A DNA stretch of 64,000 nucleotides from Ascidia mentula (taxonomy: Eukaryota; Chordata; Ascidiacea; Phlebobranchia; Ascidiidae), in the NCBI GenBank assembly GCA_947561715.1, contig OX387204.1, forward strand, positions 13,769,001 to 13,833,000. Reading direction: 5' to 3'. A program made the position numbers and the translations under genes. The notes under the pieces are model-generated. The model was given only the letters and a program-made list of their open reading frames with translations, did no database searches and was not told the origin of the DNA. This document shows positions 1 to 13,453 of the stretch, one piece after another. Positions within the stretch are counted from its first letter, which is position 1; each line of letters begins with the position of its first letter.

Positions 1-629
1 TGCTGTTTTTCTGCCAGATGGAACTATTCTGGCCTCCGAATTACGTTTTCATCAGTTGACTTAAGGGATTATCCGTCTGGGGTCAAGTAGGGAGCGCAAC
101 TGCGGCCCCAGTGTTTGTTGTCGGGTGATCTGATCCAAAACATTGTTGTTAAAGCGACTTTTTCATTCTGGACCCTTGCGAGAGCATTTTTTCCTCTTTT
201 TAAATCCGCTTGTGCTCAGTATCTATGCGTGTGAAGATAACGGGGACTTTGAAAAGGTTTGCAATTGCGGCGTTGGTGAACTCCTGATTATTGCAATGGA
301 GAATGATAAATCTTTACAAGTATCACGCTTTAATTGCTAGTTATAATGATGGTGTTTTTTTAGGTAAGCCCAAAATGCTTGAATGAGTTTACGGTAAACT
401 AGCCACTGCTGCGAAGTTTTGGGCTCTGAGTAGATCACCAATCTCAGTTTTCCGAGCTAGCCGCATGTTGACATGTAATTTGTTGCCTTCTGTACGGAAT
501 GCGAGCCTCAAGTGTATGCGATCTATCAACGTCGTATCGAAGCTCCCGCCGTGTGTTTGTTATGCAAAGCGATGGCCACTGCCCAGCGCCTTAGCTGGAG
601 TTATCACTTAGCCCCATCTGGCAGGCCAC
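1..629. other. No gene recognised
   Basis: The only open frames are short and without family features. Nothing repetitive or structured stands out. This stretch lies 3' of a possible minus-strand terminal exon that ends at 630. Confidence 0.4.
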
Positions 630-824
630 TCAATCCGCCCCAGCCACGAACCAAAAACAACCGGACACTGGTTTACCGACAACATTGAAAACTTTCCACT
701 CCATCAGGTCCACTTCACCTCCAAATACGCCTTCTTTGTTCGTTGTAAGAACGTCTACTTTGACCCGACCCATGTCCACTGCCACTGACCGGTTGTCGAT
801 ATGAGCAAAGGTTAATTTAATCAC
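630..824 (-). CDS. Possible terminal exon of an unknown gene
   Basis: A minus-strand open frame of up to 64 codons ends in a stop at 630. The peptide alternates hydrophobic and polar residues in a beta-strand-like way (for example GGEVDLMEWKVFNVVGKP) and has no low-complexity or AT-driven bias, so it reads like real coding sequence. In-frame stops lie just upstream, so if this is an exon its acceptor is probably near 785, after the sequence ggtcag or ggcag. I found no upstream exon with a matching phase and do not recognise the family. It may be a chance frame. Confidence 0.25.
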   Translation of the reverse strand: MIKLTFAHIDNRSVAVDMGRVKVDVLTTNKEGVFGGEVDLMEWKVFNVVGKPVSGCFWFVAGAD

Positions 825-1861
825 AGCTTACGGAACAAGTCAACCTGGATTGAAATTCCTTTACGGTTTTCGCTTGACCAATTGAGTTAAGACTGACCTC
901 CTCCACTTTGTCACAAATTATTTTCGTGTAGGCAACAGTGGGGTTTTGGAATGCTAGGAAAAACTATTTTATGTAAGTGATGTTTAACGTTATTGGTTGC
1001 AAAAAATGCAATTTTAATTTTGATTGGTGTTACTGCTATATACAGGACTGTTAGGTAGTTTTTCCCGATTGAAATAAAATTTTAACAAAGCGCGACACCT
1101 AAAGGCCGTTGCCATAGACACGCAGTCACGCGTGTAGTGGATTGTGGAAACTATTTTAGAAACTTTATGCTTTATTTTGCAGCGAAGGTAGAGAGTGTTT
1201 TGTAAATAGCAATATGACATTAAGCTATGTATTTAAATTGAATTTTATTTGTTTGTGTGTACGCAGGTTTGTTTATGTGAGCTACGGTGGCCATAAAAGC
1301 TCTAGGGGCAAAAATGCAAGGTAATAATTTCTAGTTGCACTTCGACTTGTGGCAATAAAGATGCAAATTGACATAAACTGTGCTTAAAGTTTAAACTAAA
1401 CTATACCTTACACCTATTAAATATATAAGTAAAGTTTCAGAAGTCGGGATGCATAAACATTTTGATACTTCTAATTAACGTTGCATGAATTTTTTGTCCG
1501 AAAGTCAAAGACCATAAACTCTGGCAGTGTGGGGGTATAATTATGATATCGAGTTTAATTATTCCAAATCCGAATGGATGTGTTTCTGACAGTTTGCGTG
1601 GTCCTAACTGTGTGCAGTTGTTACAGATGACATAAGGATAGATGTGTTGGCCCAACATAAAAAGACCCCTCCCGGCTTTATTGAAGACAGGAGATCTGTG
1701 TATTGGGTTGACAAACTACCGCCGAAACCTCCAACAGTATTCTGTGAGTCAAAAGACCGGCCTGAAAACTGACACTGTGCCTTATTGTGTGTGATTGTTG
1801 TGTATACTAGGCGCAAACAATAGAATTGTCCGGTTGAATATTAACTGGGAGTTCTGATAAA
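825..1861. other. AT-rich intergenic DNA
   Basis: Only short frames on both strands, with no convincing exon, repeat or RNA gene. The last part is presumably the promoter and 5' UTR of the THEG-like gene; no TATA box is evident. Confidence 0.4.
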
Positions 1862-3460
1862 ATGAAACATGGGACAAAAATGGATGAAAACAGTTTTTGT
1901 TTAAGTGGTGACTTGGATGAAACAAACAACTCGTTATCTCCGTGAAGTCGCAAAACTTTTCAGTAGTTCAATGCTGTGTTTGCGAATTCTAGCAGCCTTG
2001 CCACTTATGGCTTTTAAGCCAAGAGCCCAACATTATTTTGTTTGCGTGAAAATCATTGCAGGGAAAACGAATATTTACATTTAATTTTGCAGGTCTCTCG
2101 CCACGCCAACAAGAACTCGTCAAAAGTAAACGATTTCACAAGGAATTCAAGCCGGATCGACCAACACCAATATGGAAAGTGCCCCCTGGCGCGCTTACGT
2201 ACCCAGAAAAAAAAAGGCTAAAAGACTTGTCCCAGTACAAACCCTTTCCAACGGGGTGGTATCCTATGCGTTCGGTGTACACTGAAGTTAAGGACACTGC
2301 AATAAAAGCTATAGCCACAAAGCGGTAGGCATTGAGACCTTTTGTTTATTTATTTGGAATAAGTTTCTGAAATGGGCTGGGATTGGTCGTATCGATACTT
2401 TTTAGCATAATTTGGTACTTTGAAATGAAAACAGCTGCCATAGTCGGATAAAAGGTAATAATTACTAGATCCATTGATCTCTGCTGTCTGGTGACAGCAA
2501 AATTATGGGGCATTTTGCCTGTGTGAATTAGACACTGTAACTGAAGGTTTCCTATCATTTCCGTGGCTGCGTACCACCAACGCATTTTTCCTTATTCCTT
2601 GTGCTATTTTGTAAGTCTTGTACTTAATATGTGCCTCTTTCCTTTAAAAAAACATTACTTTGGCAATCGCAGAAAAGCTTTGCATATTACCAAAATTAAT
2701 GGCAAGATATTTTTCACCCGTCGAATTTAAACTCGGTACCCCTAAAGTATTGAAAGAATACCCATTGCCATTTTTAAATAAATTTGCTCTTTGTTAGGCT
2801 CGTGGAACTGGCACGGCCCAAGCAATTCGACCCGCTTTTGATAAAATCGAATAGCTCATGGGATTGGGGTGATTGGAAGAGCGACATCCCCAAGGAGTCG
2901 TTGGCTCACGTGCCATCTGCCAGGCTAGAACAACTCGCAGAAGCCAAAGCGACTCCCAAGACTTACGAAGACAACAGAGCTGTCATTTGGCCTGTGTCTC
3001 CAGCGGCCCAAAGTGCACAGGTTCTTTTTAGAATAAATAATTTTATTGATAACAACAATTCCACAGAGTTCATCCGGCGGAAAACTCACTTAACCGTTAT
3101 CGGTTGAATTTGGTGCAGTTTTGATATCATGGATTCAACCCATCACTATATATAATGTTTAAAACACGACCATGTGATCACTCGTAACAACCAAAAGTAT
3201 TTTTTTATTTTCGCCGGTAAACTATATAACTAATGATTATTGTTCTTTTCTCCGGTAAACCACTAACAAATATTGTTAAAAAAACACAGCCTTCCACGCG
3301 GCAGCAGCAGCTTGCACGACCGAAGACTCGCACCGCGCTCGATCAAGATTACGATCCCTACAGAGTTTCTTTTGCCGCCCGCAACGCTGTACCGTCACCA
3401 CGTGTCGGGGAACTCGCATTGGCCATTCCGCGCAAAGTGCGCCAGAAAAAAAACATCTGA
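1862..3460 (+). CDS. THEG-repeat protein (sperm microtubule-associated type)
   Basis: Four exons: 1862-1907, 2093-2324, 2798-3020 and 3290-3460. All three junctions keep phase (1, 2, 0), giving a 223-residue protein. It is built of THEG repeats: units begin with a basic/aromatic segment such as RLVELARPKQF, RLEQLAEAK or RQQQLARPK and are followed by a Trp- or Pro-containing stretch (PIWKVPP, WDWGDWKSDIP, VIWPVSP). In vertebrates THEG family proteins are testis-expressed and associate with sperm flagellar microtubules, so a sperm or ciliary role is inferred. The C-terminal tail is basic (PRKVRQKKNI). The first exon encodes only 15 residues. It was chosen because its donor (G|GTGACT) supplies exactly the base needed by exon 2, but a different upstream first exon cannot be excluded. 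Confidence 0.85.
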
Positions 3461-6400
3461 TCACTCGAAACACACCTAATGTAATTTATTGCACCACTGC
3501 AGCAGTTTACCTGTTTATGTTCCTTTTTAAGCGTTTAAATGTTTACGGAATGACCATTTTGTGTTTCGAGTAAATGATTTCTTGTCATTGTTTGCCTGAT
3601 CACGCAATCACCTTTCGCATAATCACGAGACTTACCTAATACTCATCCAAGTATGACGCATGCTGTTTGTTTACCTATAGTACTATGGTCTAAAATTACA
3701 CTACCGCACCCAAACCACGTTGTAAAAATTAACCTAATGTACTGTTGGCTGATGTCGGTCTTCAGTATTTTCGTTGTAGCGCGGTGCAACTTGAACATTC
3801 AGTTATACCTAAAACCATTTAATTGCCATTTTATTGTTAAAACTTGCCAATAGATTTTGCTTTTATCATGAACTCGCCACATTTAGCTTAATTTCTTCCC
3901 TGATTGCCAGCGCTTTAATCTTCCTCGAGATTAGTTAGTGTGCCAAAATTACCATCGCATGTTTTGCCTTGATGTTAAACGAGATTATATGAATCAAATG
4001 CTGCGGTAGTAATGGTTTGTGAAAATTGCTATCAATAAACTTTATATTCTACGATCTCCATTACATTTTTAGTATATCAAATTATTAGACGTGCCGTGTC
4101 AGTCTTTATATGTATACGAGCTAAATTCTCTTTGTTAGGCACTCTTTCGTGAAAGACTGACTTTTGTATTACAAAAGTACACTAGCTTTCGCGAGTTCCC
4201 CGCGCTTGCTCAGTTGTAAATAAACACAATGCAATACAAGAAAACAACAAGCGCAAGGCGGTCGAAGAAAAATTGTCTCGTTTTTTGATTCTGGTAATAC
4301 AGTTTGGTTATTGATTCAGGTAATACCTACAAATTGGTTAACTGGCATCGCAGCCAAGGCATTGCATTGTATACTTTTTCGTTACCTACAGATTGCTGTT
4401 AAACTTCGAAGACAATGTGTTTTTTGAACATTTTATTGTCAATAGCAACGGACAACTGACAACTGCAAAAAGCGCTTGTTTTTGTAAATCGTGAAGCCAA
4501 AATAAACAATAACACGAAAAGCAATTTTAAAATGGTGAGCTTTCTACAAGCGGATGTGTTTTTTTGTGGATCTTCCCCCTGTCATCTCAACACGATACTT
4601 TGCGTTTATGTTGCCTTGCGAATTTCCCAGAAAGGATCTCTGTGTTCATAAAAATGTAAGAAGCAAGTTGAAATATGGAAAGCTTACATGTTAAAATTAG
4701 CAAAGCGATTTGCAGACAGCTAAGATGGTGGATGTTTTTTCAGAAAAAAAACATATTCTGTTTCTCCAACTGCCAAATGGAAACAAGTAAAGTAGGCTAC
4801 TTGACGCAGAAGGTGGTGTATGGCATTGCTAATTTTAACATAAGCATATCGATAACGGTGCATAACATATCGATAACGGTGCGCAATCGACAGCCTACCA
4901 GGGGACCTTTGGTTTGAATTGATCCAGCAGCTTTTTAATTCTGTAATCACATTCTTATTGTGTTTACAAAAGGCTTACAGTTTCAGAGAAGGGTCGGAAA
5001 AACTAGTCAATTATTTCATGCAGAACAAGTGTTTCCACTCTGGTGACGAGGCAATGTGACGTATTAAGTGAAAACATCACAGGTCAAGTTGCCATCAGAC
5101 AATTCTATCGATTTTTGGTTGTTGTTTTGGATGCTAAAGGGACAGTTTCATGTAAAAGTTTCCGGGCTTGGAAAACAGTTTCGTAAGGTGACTCAAGGTC
5201 GCAAATGTCAAGCGTTTGTCATACGTAAAGCGCTAAATTAATTTTTTAAAACCCTACTAAAGAATACATTCTAATTCGTTGCAATGGCTGGATTATTTTG
5301 TTTCATTTTTTCTAACAAACCACAAAAAAACATAAAACTAAACAACCTCCATGGCATACTTATGCCTCTCAAAGCCGTGTTACTGTACATAATTTTTGTT
5401 CACTCGTACTAACTGGTTTGTTCTGCTAAGTCTTGGGGGGTTCAACATTTGCCTGTATGCTTCATTCCTCCATTGCCACAATTCATTCTGACGGAGCGCC
5501 GCCCATCTTGCAATGAAAAAAACAGCACCCTTATTATGAGGGTATATATACATATATACATATAAAAACATTTTACATACAGTTGCCAGTCGGAAGCAAT
5601 TTGCAATAATTTTTTAAACAATGAATTTAAAAGAGGAATGCCTTGCACATATTTGGCTAGCACACTTCTAGCTTTCCTCTTTAAATTTACATGCTCCAAT
5701 TTTTCCCACCCAAATAAGTTTATGTATAAGCAATGATTTTCTGCGTTAAAAAAAGAGGTTTGTTGTTTTGAATATTCTGGAAACAGGTTCACGTTCAGGT
5801 GCGAAAAACCTAATAAAATAATCAATGATAAATTAGAGTTAAGTAATCTAAATAGAAATGACGAAGCTATTATGTTTCTCATTGAGCAGACGTTTCCAAC
5901 AGCACTGTGTTCATTATCAGTGTTGATTTAGAATGAGTTGCAGCAAGGAGTGCGCAAAGGTATGCAGGCAATTGAACAGACAAAATCAACAACACAACTG
6001 AAACACATCACATGACAGTAGCTAACTCGGAGGTCTACGGCCATGGCGTCATCATTTGAGATGTGCCAGGCTGCAGTGAGGACCTATGTGATGGGGTTCA
6101 TGTTCTTTATCATACTTAATTTGTTTGCTAAACAAAGTAATTAACAACATGTGGAAAACAGCTTTTCATAATAGGAAAATGCGCACGTATTATTTTAACT
6201 TGGAACTATGCCTTATAGCATAAAATAAAGTATAAACAGCTGTTCAATCATGATTTCACTCTTCCGAGCGCCTTAAAGTCAAAGACGGATTGCGTCAATA
6301 TATTGGTGGAACTGCTGCCCTTTAGATATGCGTCCTTTAGCACAGGTGATCGTGTAGAATTGTGGGTATTTCACCCACCGCAAAATTGAATTTAAGTTAT

Positions 6401-7084
6401 CAACGGTGGGGGCTTATATTGATTATTATATTTTAAACGACGGTTTCCAGTCGTTTTAATTTCTCTTTAGACTCTGCCATGCCTAACAATCAAATACACT
6501 GGCAGTGCACACATTCTTGTACGACATCAATTAATTTGTGCTGTTTGAATGTCGTGAACGATTCGGAAAAGTCAAACATATTTGCGGGAATTTATTCAAG
6601 CATGCACACAGTAAGATAAATCGTCGCCTTGCAAACACAGACACGGACAGACTGAAATCATTGAACTGCAACACGAATCGTTGGCGGGGGTGAATATACT
6701 CACATTCCAGTGAGCTGGCCTTCACTAGATCGCTTGTTCGCTGTTGCTTGCGAATCTCTGCAAAATATACGTAGGGAAGTCAAGCGTAAGTACCTGACTG
6801 CGTAAAACCGGGTAAGAGTTTCATGTTGACTGTGTTGCTGACGCTGCTAGGCACATTGCTAACTCAAAAACGCCCATCTGGCAAAAATAATTTTAGATAT
6901 CGATGTTTTGGCCGTTATGCAGAAGGTGGTTAGCACATCGATAATCATTAATATTTTTTTTTCGGAAGAGCTTTTTTGAGTTTTCTTTCATGTCCTATAA
7001 CAGCTTGTTAACTTCAGTGCACTAAAATTGTCAACACTCCTGCGAAGCGAACATCGTTGGCTTAAGCGGGTGACATGTGTATAA
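3461..7084. other. Gene-poor intergenic region
   Basis: AT-rich sequence between the convergent THEG-like gene and the small minus-strand gene. A possible polyadenylation signal (caataaac) lies near 4034. It holds a short duplicated TATCGATA motif (4845-4881), AT dinucleotide runs near 5545-5565 and a 146-codon minus-strand open frame (5442-5882) that matches nothing I know. No exon is supported. Confidence 0.4.
4845..4881. repeat. Two-copy 16-bp direct repeat with TATCGATA
   Basis: The 16-bp sequence catatcgataacggtg occurs at 4845-4860 and again at 4866-4881, a 21-bp period. The core TATCGATA is a palindrome identical to the insect DREF site. Whether it binds anything here is unknown. Confidence 0.7.
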
Positions 7085-7934
7085 CTACCTCTGGTGCATC
7101 ATTATATTGCGGAGCATGTTCTGTTTCATTTGGTAAAGACGATATCGGTTGAGCATCGCCGAATAGGCGGTGTGAGTGTTCTCTCCGTATCTTTTCACCA
7201 CTGACGCCCCATCTTCCATCGCCTCAGCTCTGCACAAACACCAGTGATTATATAATATGTCTCGGTTGTAAAAAGTGATTTGCGAAAAAAAAGGTTCTTG
7301 CACTTGTCGTTATTTCACCAAGTAAAAGACATGTCGCACGTGGTCTATATTTCTATAAATGTGATTTGATGATTTTGATCAGAAAATATGTATTAGGTGT
7401 GTAACCTGCGGCTTTACATCTAACATTGCCTATATCCAGGAGTCGAGAATAAACCAGGTAAATGTTTAAACTCATCAACTAACATCACGTCATGTCTGAT
7501 AGCCCGATGGAAATATTCAATTGCAACCATACGTGCTGAGCAAACGGATTAGATTATGCGGTCAGTGGTTCCTACCAAAAACCGTCAAATTCCCCAATGA
7601 CACACATAATTCATGACACAAATTTAGTGTCCACACAGGCAGTTAGTACTGCGATTATACAAAATTATGCATGGCCGCCACTAGCTAGATACTCTAGTTT
7701 CATTCCCAATTTACCAGGAATTTTAAAAGTGGATTTGAGGGTTTGCTTAGCATACCTGTGTTCTGGTTGAGGACCGACGGCGCTCAGTAACTGGACCTCT
7801 TCCATCGGCGTCAGTTCCATGTTGTTGCCATCATCGGGCCTCCCGACATTACTACTGGGATCAAAGGCCCTCACTCCTCTCTCTCCCGCATAAGTTTCAA
7901 AACCTCCATAACCAACTGGAATTCTGTGAAACAT
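7085..7934 (-). CDS. Small two-exon gene, function unknown
   Basis: Exon 1 is 7934-7756 and begins with ATG. Exon 2 is 7229-7085 and ends in a stop. The junction splits one Arg codon (ag|a) with a clear donor (CAG|GTATGC) and a pyrimidine-rich acceptor, so 107 residues are encoded. The N-terminus is Gly/Arg-rich (RIPVGYGGFETYAGERGV). The middle is acidic (MELTPMEEVQ). The C-terminal third is basic and probably helical (NRYRLYQMKQNMLRN). There is no signal peptide or membrane segment, so the product is probably intracellular. I do not recognise the family. The protein has the look of small cilia/sperm axoneme proteins, and the neighbouring THEG gene makes that a reasonable guess, but only a guess. 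Confidence 0.65.
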
Positions 7935-10900
7935 ATGAACAATAAATTTATTTTTGATTTTTTGAATTGAAATATTTTAGGTCATACGATATTGTTGTAC
8001 AACGCGAAAGCGACAAATATTTTGAGTCACATTTAACTTACCCTGATGCAACATGGTGGTGCGATGAAATTTGGAGCACAACACACAGGGTGAAAGTTCG
8101 CAAAACAGAGTACATTGTCCTAATTCCTTTTCTGACGAAACAAAAATATACTTGGTTAAAATTTTAGAAATTCTGCTAACATTTTATCAGCTATCCCATC
8201 TGCAGTGTGGAAACCACTTGGCTGTTGCCTGCTTTATACTTTACGAAAGTACTAAGCACACCCACAGCAGGCCACTCGCACCCAAATTTAGCGGTTTGGG
8301 TTCCTGGGCTTCCTTATATACCAACTAAAATGTGCTGCGCCCTTTGCTGCGTGCGGAGCCACACATTGTTGCTCGCGGGAGGTAACGCACGTTGGCCGAT
8401 GCCTGTTACCCGCCCTTTTTCCTCTTTCGCTGTTTGCTGTGTTTGGATGTGCTCGCACGATAAAAGCTTCCATTCGCGGGGAAATTTTATTTTTTTGCAC
8501 CTGCATGAGAAAGATACCCAACGTCCAACAAATGCTAATCCTGGCATGATTCGCGCACAGAGGGATCTGTCAACCAAATTTAAAAATAATTCGAATCCAA
8601 AGGAAATTGACGCATATTTGGTTGCTGCTTTAGTTATGTTTGACTATTTCCAATACATTGGTAAAACCAAATATGCCGACACGGAATTAACGTTAATAAT
8701 GCTTTCTCCCACACTTAAAAGTAATTAGAAATAAAGTAAACAAAAACCAACCAAGTCACTTTTTACTTTTAGTGGTGATTAATGTTGCGATGCCTCTCAC
8801 AAACAAGGCAAGAAAAGGGGAGACAGCGGATGATTCAAAACGTCACCATAACACGTTTTAACGATAATTCGTTTTACCCGAACTTAGTCACGGAACCAAT
8901 CAGTCATTGCTTTGTTTACATCCGTTTCTGCCGCAATTTGAAGGCAAAGAACAAATCGATCCAACCTTTCCCGACAAGCCGAAGTCACACCTGCGCACTG
9001 ACCAAAGTCAATAAGCTGACCAATGCCGTCAATTGATTGAAATCTTTTTGTCGTCAGTGAATGGACCGTACGCAAATTTTCGTATTACTGGCCTTTCCGA
9101 CCTACCATCTGTGATGGAATGAACGTGGATTAGTTTAAACCCCCGGAGAGCTAACCAAATATTCTTGTTTGAAGCAAATCTTGTTTAAGGACGACCACCT
9201 ACAACAATCTATTTAGACTTGATTGGCGAAATATTACGCATGGGACCAACATTTATTTATGCAATTTGCAACTCTCATATCCAGAAAGAACAGCAATGAA
9301 GAAAAACCAAACAATGCTGCAAAAAGTGCGCAGCAAAGTTACTTCCAACTTTGTTTGATTTCGATATGATTGGCTGCCGACGGTTCAGGCGGACAGATAT
9401 GTTGTCAATGGCATGGTGTTCAATTAAAGGTGGATCGCGACATGCATTACGGATTATAAAATCGTCTTTTTGAAGAGGATTTCGGAATTAAACTAGTCGG
9501 TATCCCATTACGGCAAATACAACTTCCCAATCAAACACGAGGCTCTTTGTAAATCAGCACATTTCTGTCTGTCTCATATTTCTCTGCACACTCAGTTTGT
9601 ATTTAGCAATGATCTGGTGCGTTGGGCCTTTTTGGGGCGGGGTGAAATCAATGATTCTATGGAACATCGATGAGGACGGAGAGCTCACTGTAAATATCCC
9701 CCCCTACCAGCAGTCGTGAACACATCTAATATCAGATTAACAAACCCGAAAGCGAATATCCTAATTCGGAGGCAATAAACTAAAGCGCCCGTGGTTTGTT
9801 TGTTTGACAAACACGGAAACGGCGCAGCGTCGCCCAAGCAGAAGGAGCTCCCCTGTCGGAGGACGTTTAACATCTGCAATCGATCGGGCAGTGAATTATT
9901 TCTCGAGAGTTTCACAATCTCTTGGCAAATGATAAATTGTAAAATAATCGCCCGAGTCGGCATCGCCCGTGCGTCACTTTTACTCCCAATGATACGTGAC
10001 CTGACGACTTGTACTTGTTTTCAGATTTTGTTTTAATTTCGGATTTGGGATACACGTCTGCAGTGACTCATGCTTCTGCAGAATGGCTTGTTTTTCAACG
10101 GGATTGATTCAACGTGAAGAAAACGTCAGCGATTACTTTTTAATCTCTTTTGTTCTGTGGGGAAAATTCTCCCATTGTATATTAAATCACATAAGGTCAA
10201 GTGGGTCCTTTTTTAACCATCTTTAATAAGTGGCTGACCAAACATTTTGCTTTCACTTAAAAGATCCAAGACAAAAAGGGCCAGTTGATATTTAATAACG
10301 TTGGAATGTGAAGAATGACATCCAATGAAATATGTCCAAGATATTTCATTTTGTGTCCCGAAATTGTTTAAATGCACGAGCAAATATTCGGCATACGGGA
10401 TTTTTCACCTTTAGTCACGACCGGTAAACTTGATCAATCAAGTGGGCTGATGACAACATAACGCCAGATGCGGGACGGCAGTAATCGGTAATTTCTTTTC
10501 GATCCTCATACGATTGCGATTCGTAATGGGGATGTGATGGCTGTGGCATTGTTGATTGGTTTGTTCTTGAGACTACAAATATTGGGACAGCGGTAGGGAA
10601 ATTTCGTCGCCCGCCGCTCAATCGCCGTCAGTGCACAAAGGTATCTTGTGCCGCGTCGCAATAAAGGGAAAGGGATTTATATTGTTGGTTGTTCACACAT
10701 GATTTGTAGCTCAGGTCCCGGAATTTACAGATCGGATTCGGGTTAAAGTTTTAGAATTTGCGTCGTATTTTAACTTCCTTGGCATAAATGTGTATACGCA
10801 CGTGTGCCTCTGCAACCTCTGCGAAAGGCATCGCACCACTTACAGAATTTACAAGTGTACTATCTATCGCGTGCGTATCATTCGTGTGGCTATATTGTAG

Positions 10901-13453
10901 GTGTGATGTTTGGAAGCATGTTTGCAAAAATGATTGATTGAACGTTGTTAGATCTAAAACAACACATAATCAAGGACCATAATTTAACCGTTCTGAAAAA
11001 ATCAGCCTGCATTTTTAAACCAATGACGTGGCGTGCCAGGTGTTACGTTGGTCAATCAACAGGTGTACATAACAAACGTTGCGTCACAAAGCTCCAATGA
11101 ATTTTTTTGGTTTGGGCCTGAAGTATAGTGTCCAATTTTAACTCTGATCCCAACTCCACATTGTTTCTTGTTTGGATTTTGGGTAATTTGATTAAATTTG
11201 ATATGCAAGTTGATGCTCGCATATCTCCAAGAATAGCACGGGTGGCAAATTTACCACGATTAATTTTAAGTAAAAATCATATGAATGCGTTTCTAGTATC
11301 ACCAGTGCCAAAGACACCAACTGTGTTTTTCATAATCTTGTGCCAGTCAAGCCCAAAATAACAATGTTGAAAGTCAGACAGTTATTTTGTCCCACGCCAA
11401 TAACCTTCTAAGAGGCTATTCCCTACACCGACGCTACATAACACAAAGCCCCGAACCTCTGTATATTGCTGCCACTCTGTTGGGCCAATAAACTGCGAGT
11501 TATCACAATACGCTAGCATTGTGGCACGCCGTGGGTCCGTGTGGCCATCAAAACACGACCTGAAGGCTCACAATCCCCAGACTACACGCGCGGCGAAGTG
11601 CGTTACAAGCTTGGCTATTGTGGATGCCTCGCAGTATAACTGGGTTTCTCCGCCTACTGCCCACACTGGGAAACAGTTACCGGGATCTGGTGGCCGACTG
11701 TGAAACTTAAAACCCTTTCGCTACATTTTCGAAAGGTAATCCGAACCGTAAGCGAATCGGAAATAGCGGCCGAGCATTCGTGGAGGTCGCGGCGTCGGAA
11801 TTTTAGCGTGAGTTAATATGTGACATGGTAGGCATACAATAGTATAACAGAGGAAAAATTGATACTTTTTCCGTAAGATGAAGGTTGTTAAAACGATGTA
11901 GAAGTTAATGCAGAACGCAATAGCGCAATGCATTTATATAGAAGATACAACATACATAGTTAACACCGCCTTTTGTATTGTCTAAAAACTATTGTGCTAT
12001 AACTTCGTACTGTTGCACACAGAACTGATTGATTGTTTAGGCGCGATACATCAGAAGCATTTTCAGTGCTGTTGATCTGCATTGTTTGCAAACCTCCTGA
12101 AAGCAAACTTGTGTTTCGACTTTGTCTCGTGGTGCAAAAAGACCATTGCAGCCGAATAGCCGTCTACCATTAGCAGTGTATTGGAGTGTTTCTTTTCTGC
12201 ATTGGAAACTGCAACATGGACCCAGAATACGTGTTCATGAATGGTATGTTGATCAATACTTGTGTAATGTTTTTGCAAAATGATAAAGAGCATATAGTAA
12301 TTCACATTTACACCAAACAACATGGAAAAATCTGGTTCGTTTTATAACGCTTTGCTATAAAACCTTATTGTTCAACATGCATTGTTATGTGTAAATGTTC
12401 ATGTTTATGCATTTTTTAACATGCATTATATCCTTTGTAAGAAACTCTCGATGTTGAAGAGTTTCTTTGTGACGTATCAATGCACCTACGCCGACGCGAC
12501 CTACGAATGTTACTTGGTTACATTGGCCTGTCTGGTAGGGAGGTGGAATCACTATTGTACGAATGCAAGTAAGTTTTTATCAGAAATAATGTAATAGTTT
12601 TCGATTATTTGTTGAAGTTTTATGGGAAAAGTCCAGTTAGCGAGTCAGAAAGTCAAGTTTATTTGTGTTGTCCTGACTCGGTAATAATATATAATCCAGT
12701 CGATCGATATGCATACACCATTCTTCGCTTGCTTCGTATTTTGTGTGAAACATATTTTTCACCTAGCTGCGTGGCCTAATCAAACTCGGCGCTGTGGGGC
12801 AGAAACACTGCACTGTGACTAAATGGATGCGCACTTGTCATAGGAGGAAATATTTCGCCATTAAAGTTGCAACAAGCCGGGTTTTTTTTCAACATTTTCA
12901 TCCATGTTGATAAATGTTCAGATTGCGTTAAGCGAAGTTGTGACATTGAATGATTAAATGCAACTAAAGACCGTCGTGGAAAATTTAAGGATGGTAAGAC
13001 ACGTCATAAAGATACCTCAGAGGGCCGCTCAGTTTATGCACGAGGCAAACAGTTAATTTTCTATAAAACGTGCCTGTCCGAATCCAAACATGGATACCGA
13101 ATCCGAATATTGAAACCGGAACACGCAATGTGCAAATCTTAAATTTTAAACGACGGAAAATGTCCATTGTCGTTAAGATTTATGCACGAAAATGGGAAAC
13201 AACCACACAATAATCAAATTATATCGCTACATGAAAAATGCAAATGGTACGTGCGATGTTTTGCGACCACTGTAAAAAGATTATCAAATTTTCGAAAATA
13301 TTCGAATGAGGAAAAATCAAAATGCTTAGATTTGTATTTCCAAATCGTCACTAAATAGTTACATGTTAAATGCTAAGTTTGTTCTGAAAAGCAGGTCCGT
13401 GTTGGTGTCGGTAGTAGAAACACAATGCTCAGTTGAGGCAAGATTCTGGCAAA
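7935..13453. other. 5.5 kb intergenic region
   Basis: No exon here could be joined to a gene. Open frames are short and read like chance frames. One frame near 12450-12571 is Cys-containing and ends at a good donor (A|GTAAGT) but has no partner exon. The right end is presumably the promoter of the 18-exon plus-strand gene. Confidence 0.4.

Noticed and set aside
8207..8728. 173-codon plus-strand frame as a gene
   Set aside because: Composition shifts along its length, overlapping frames are equally open, and there are no family features or splice partners.
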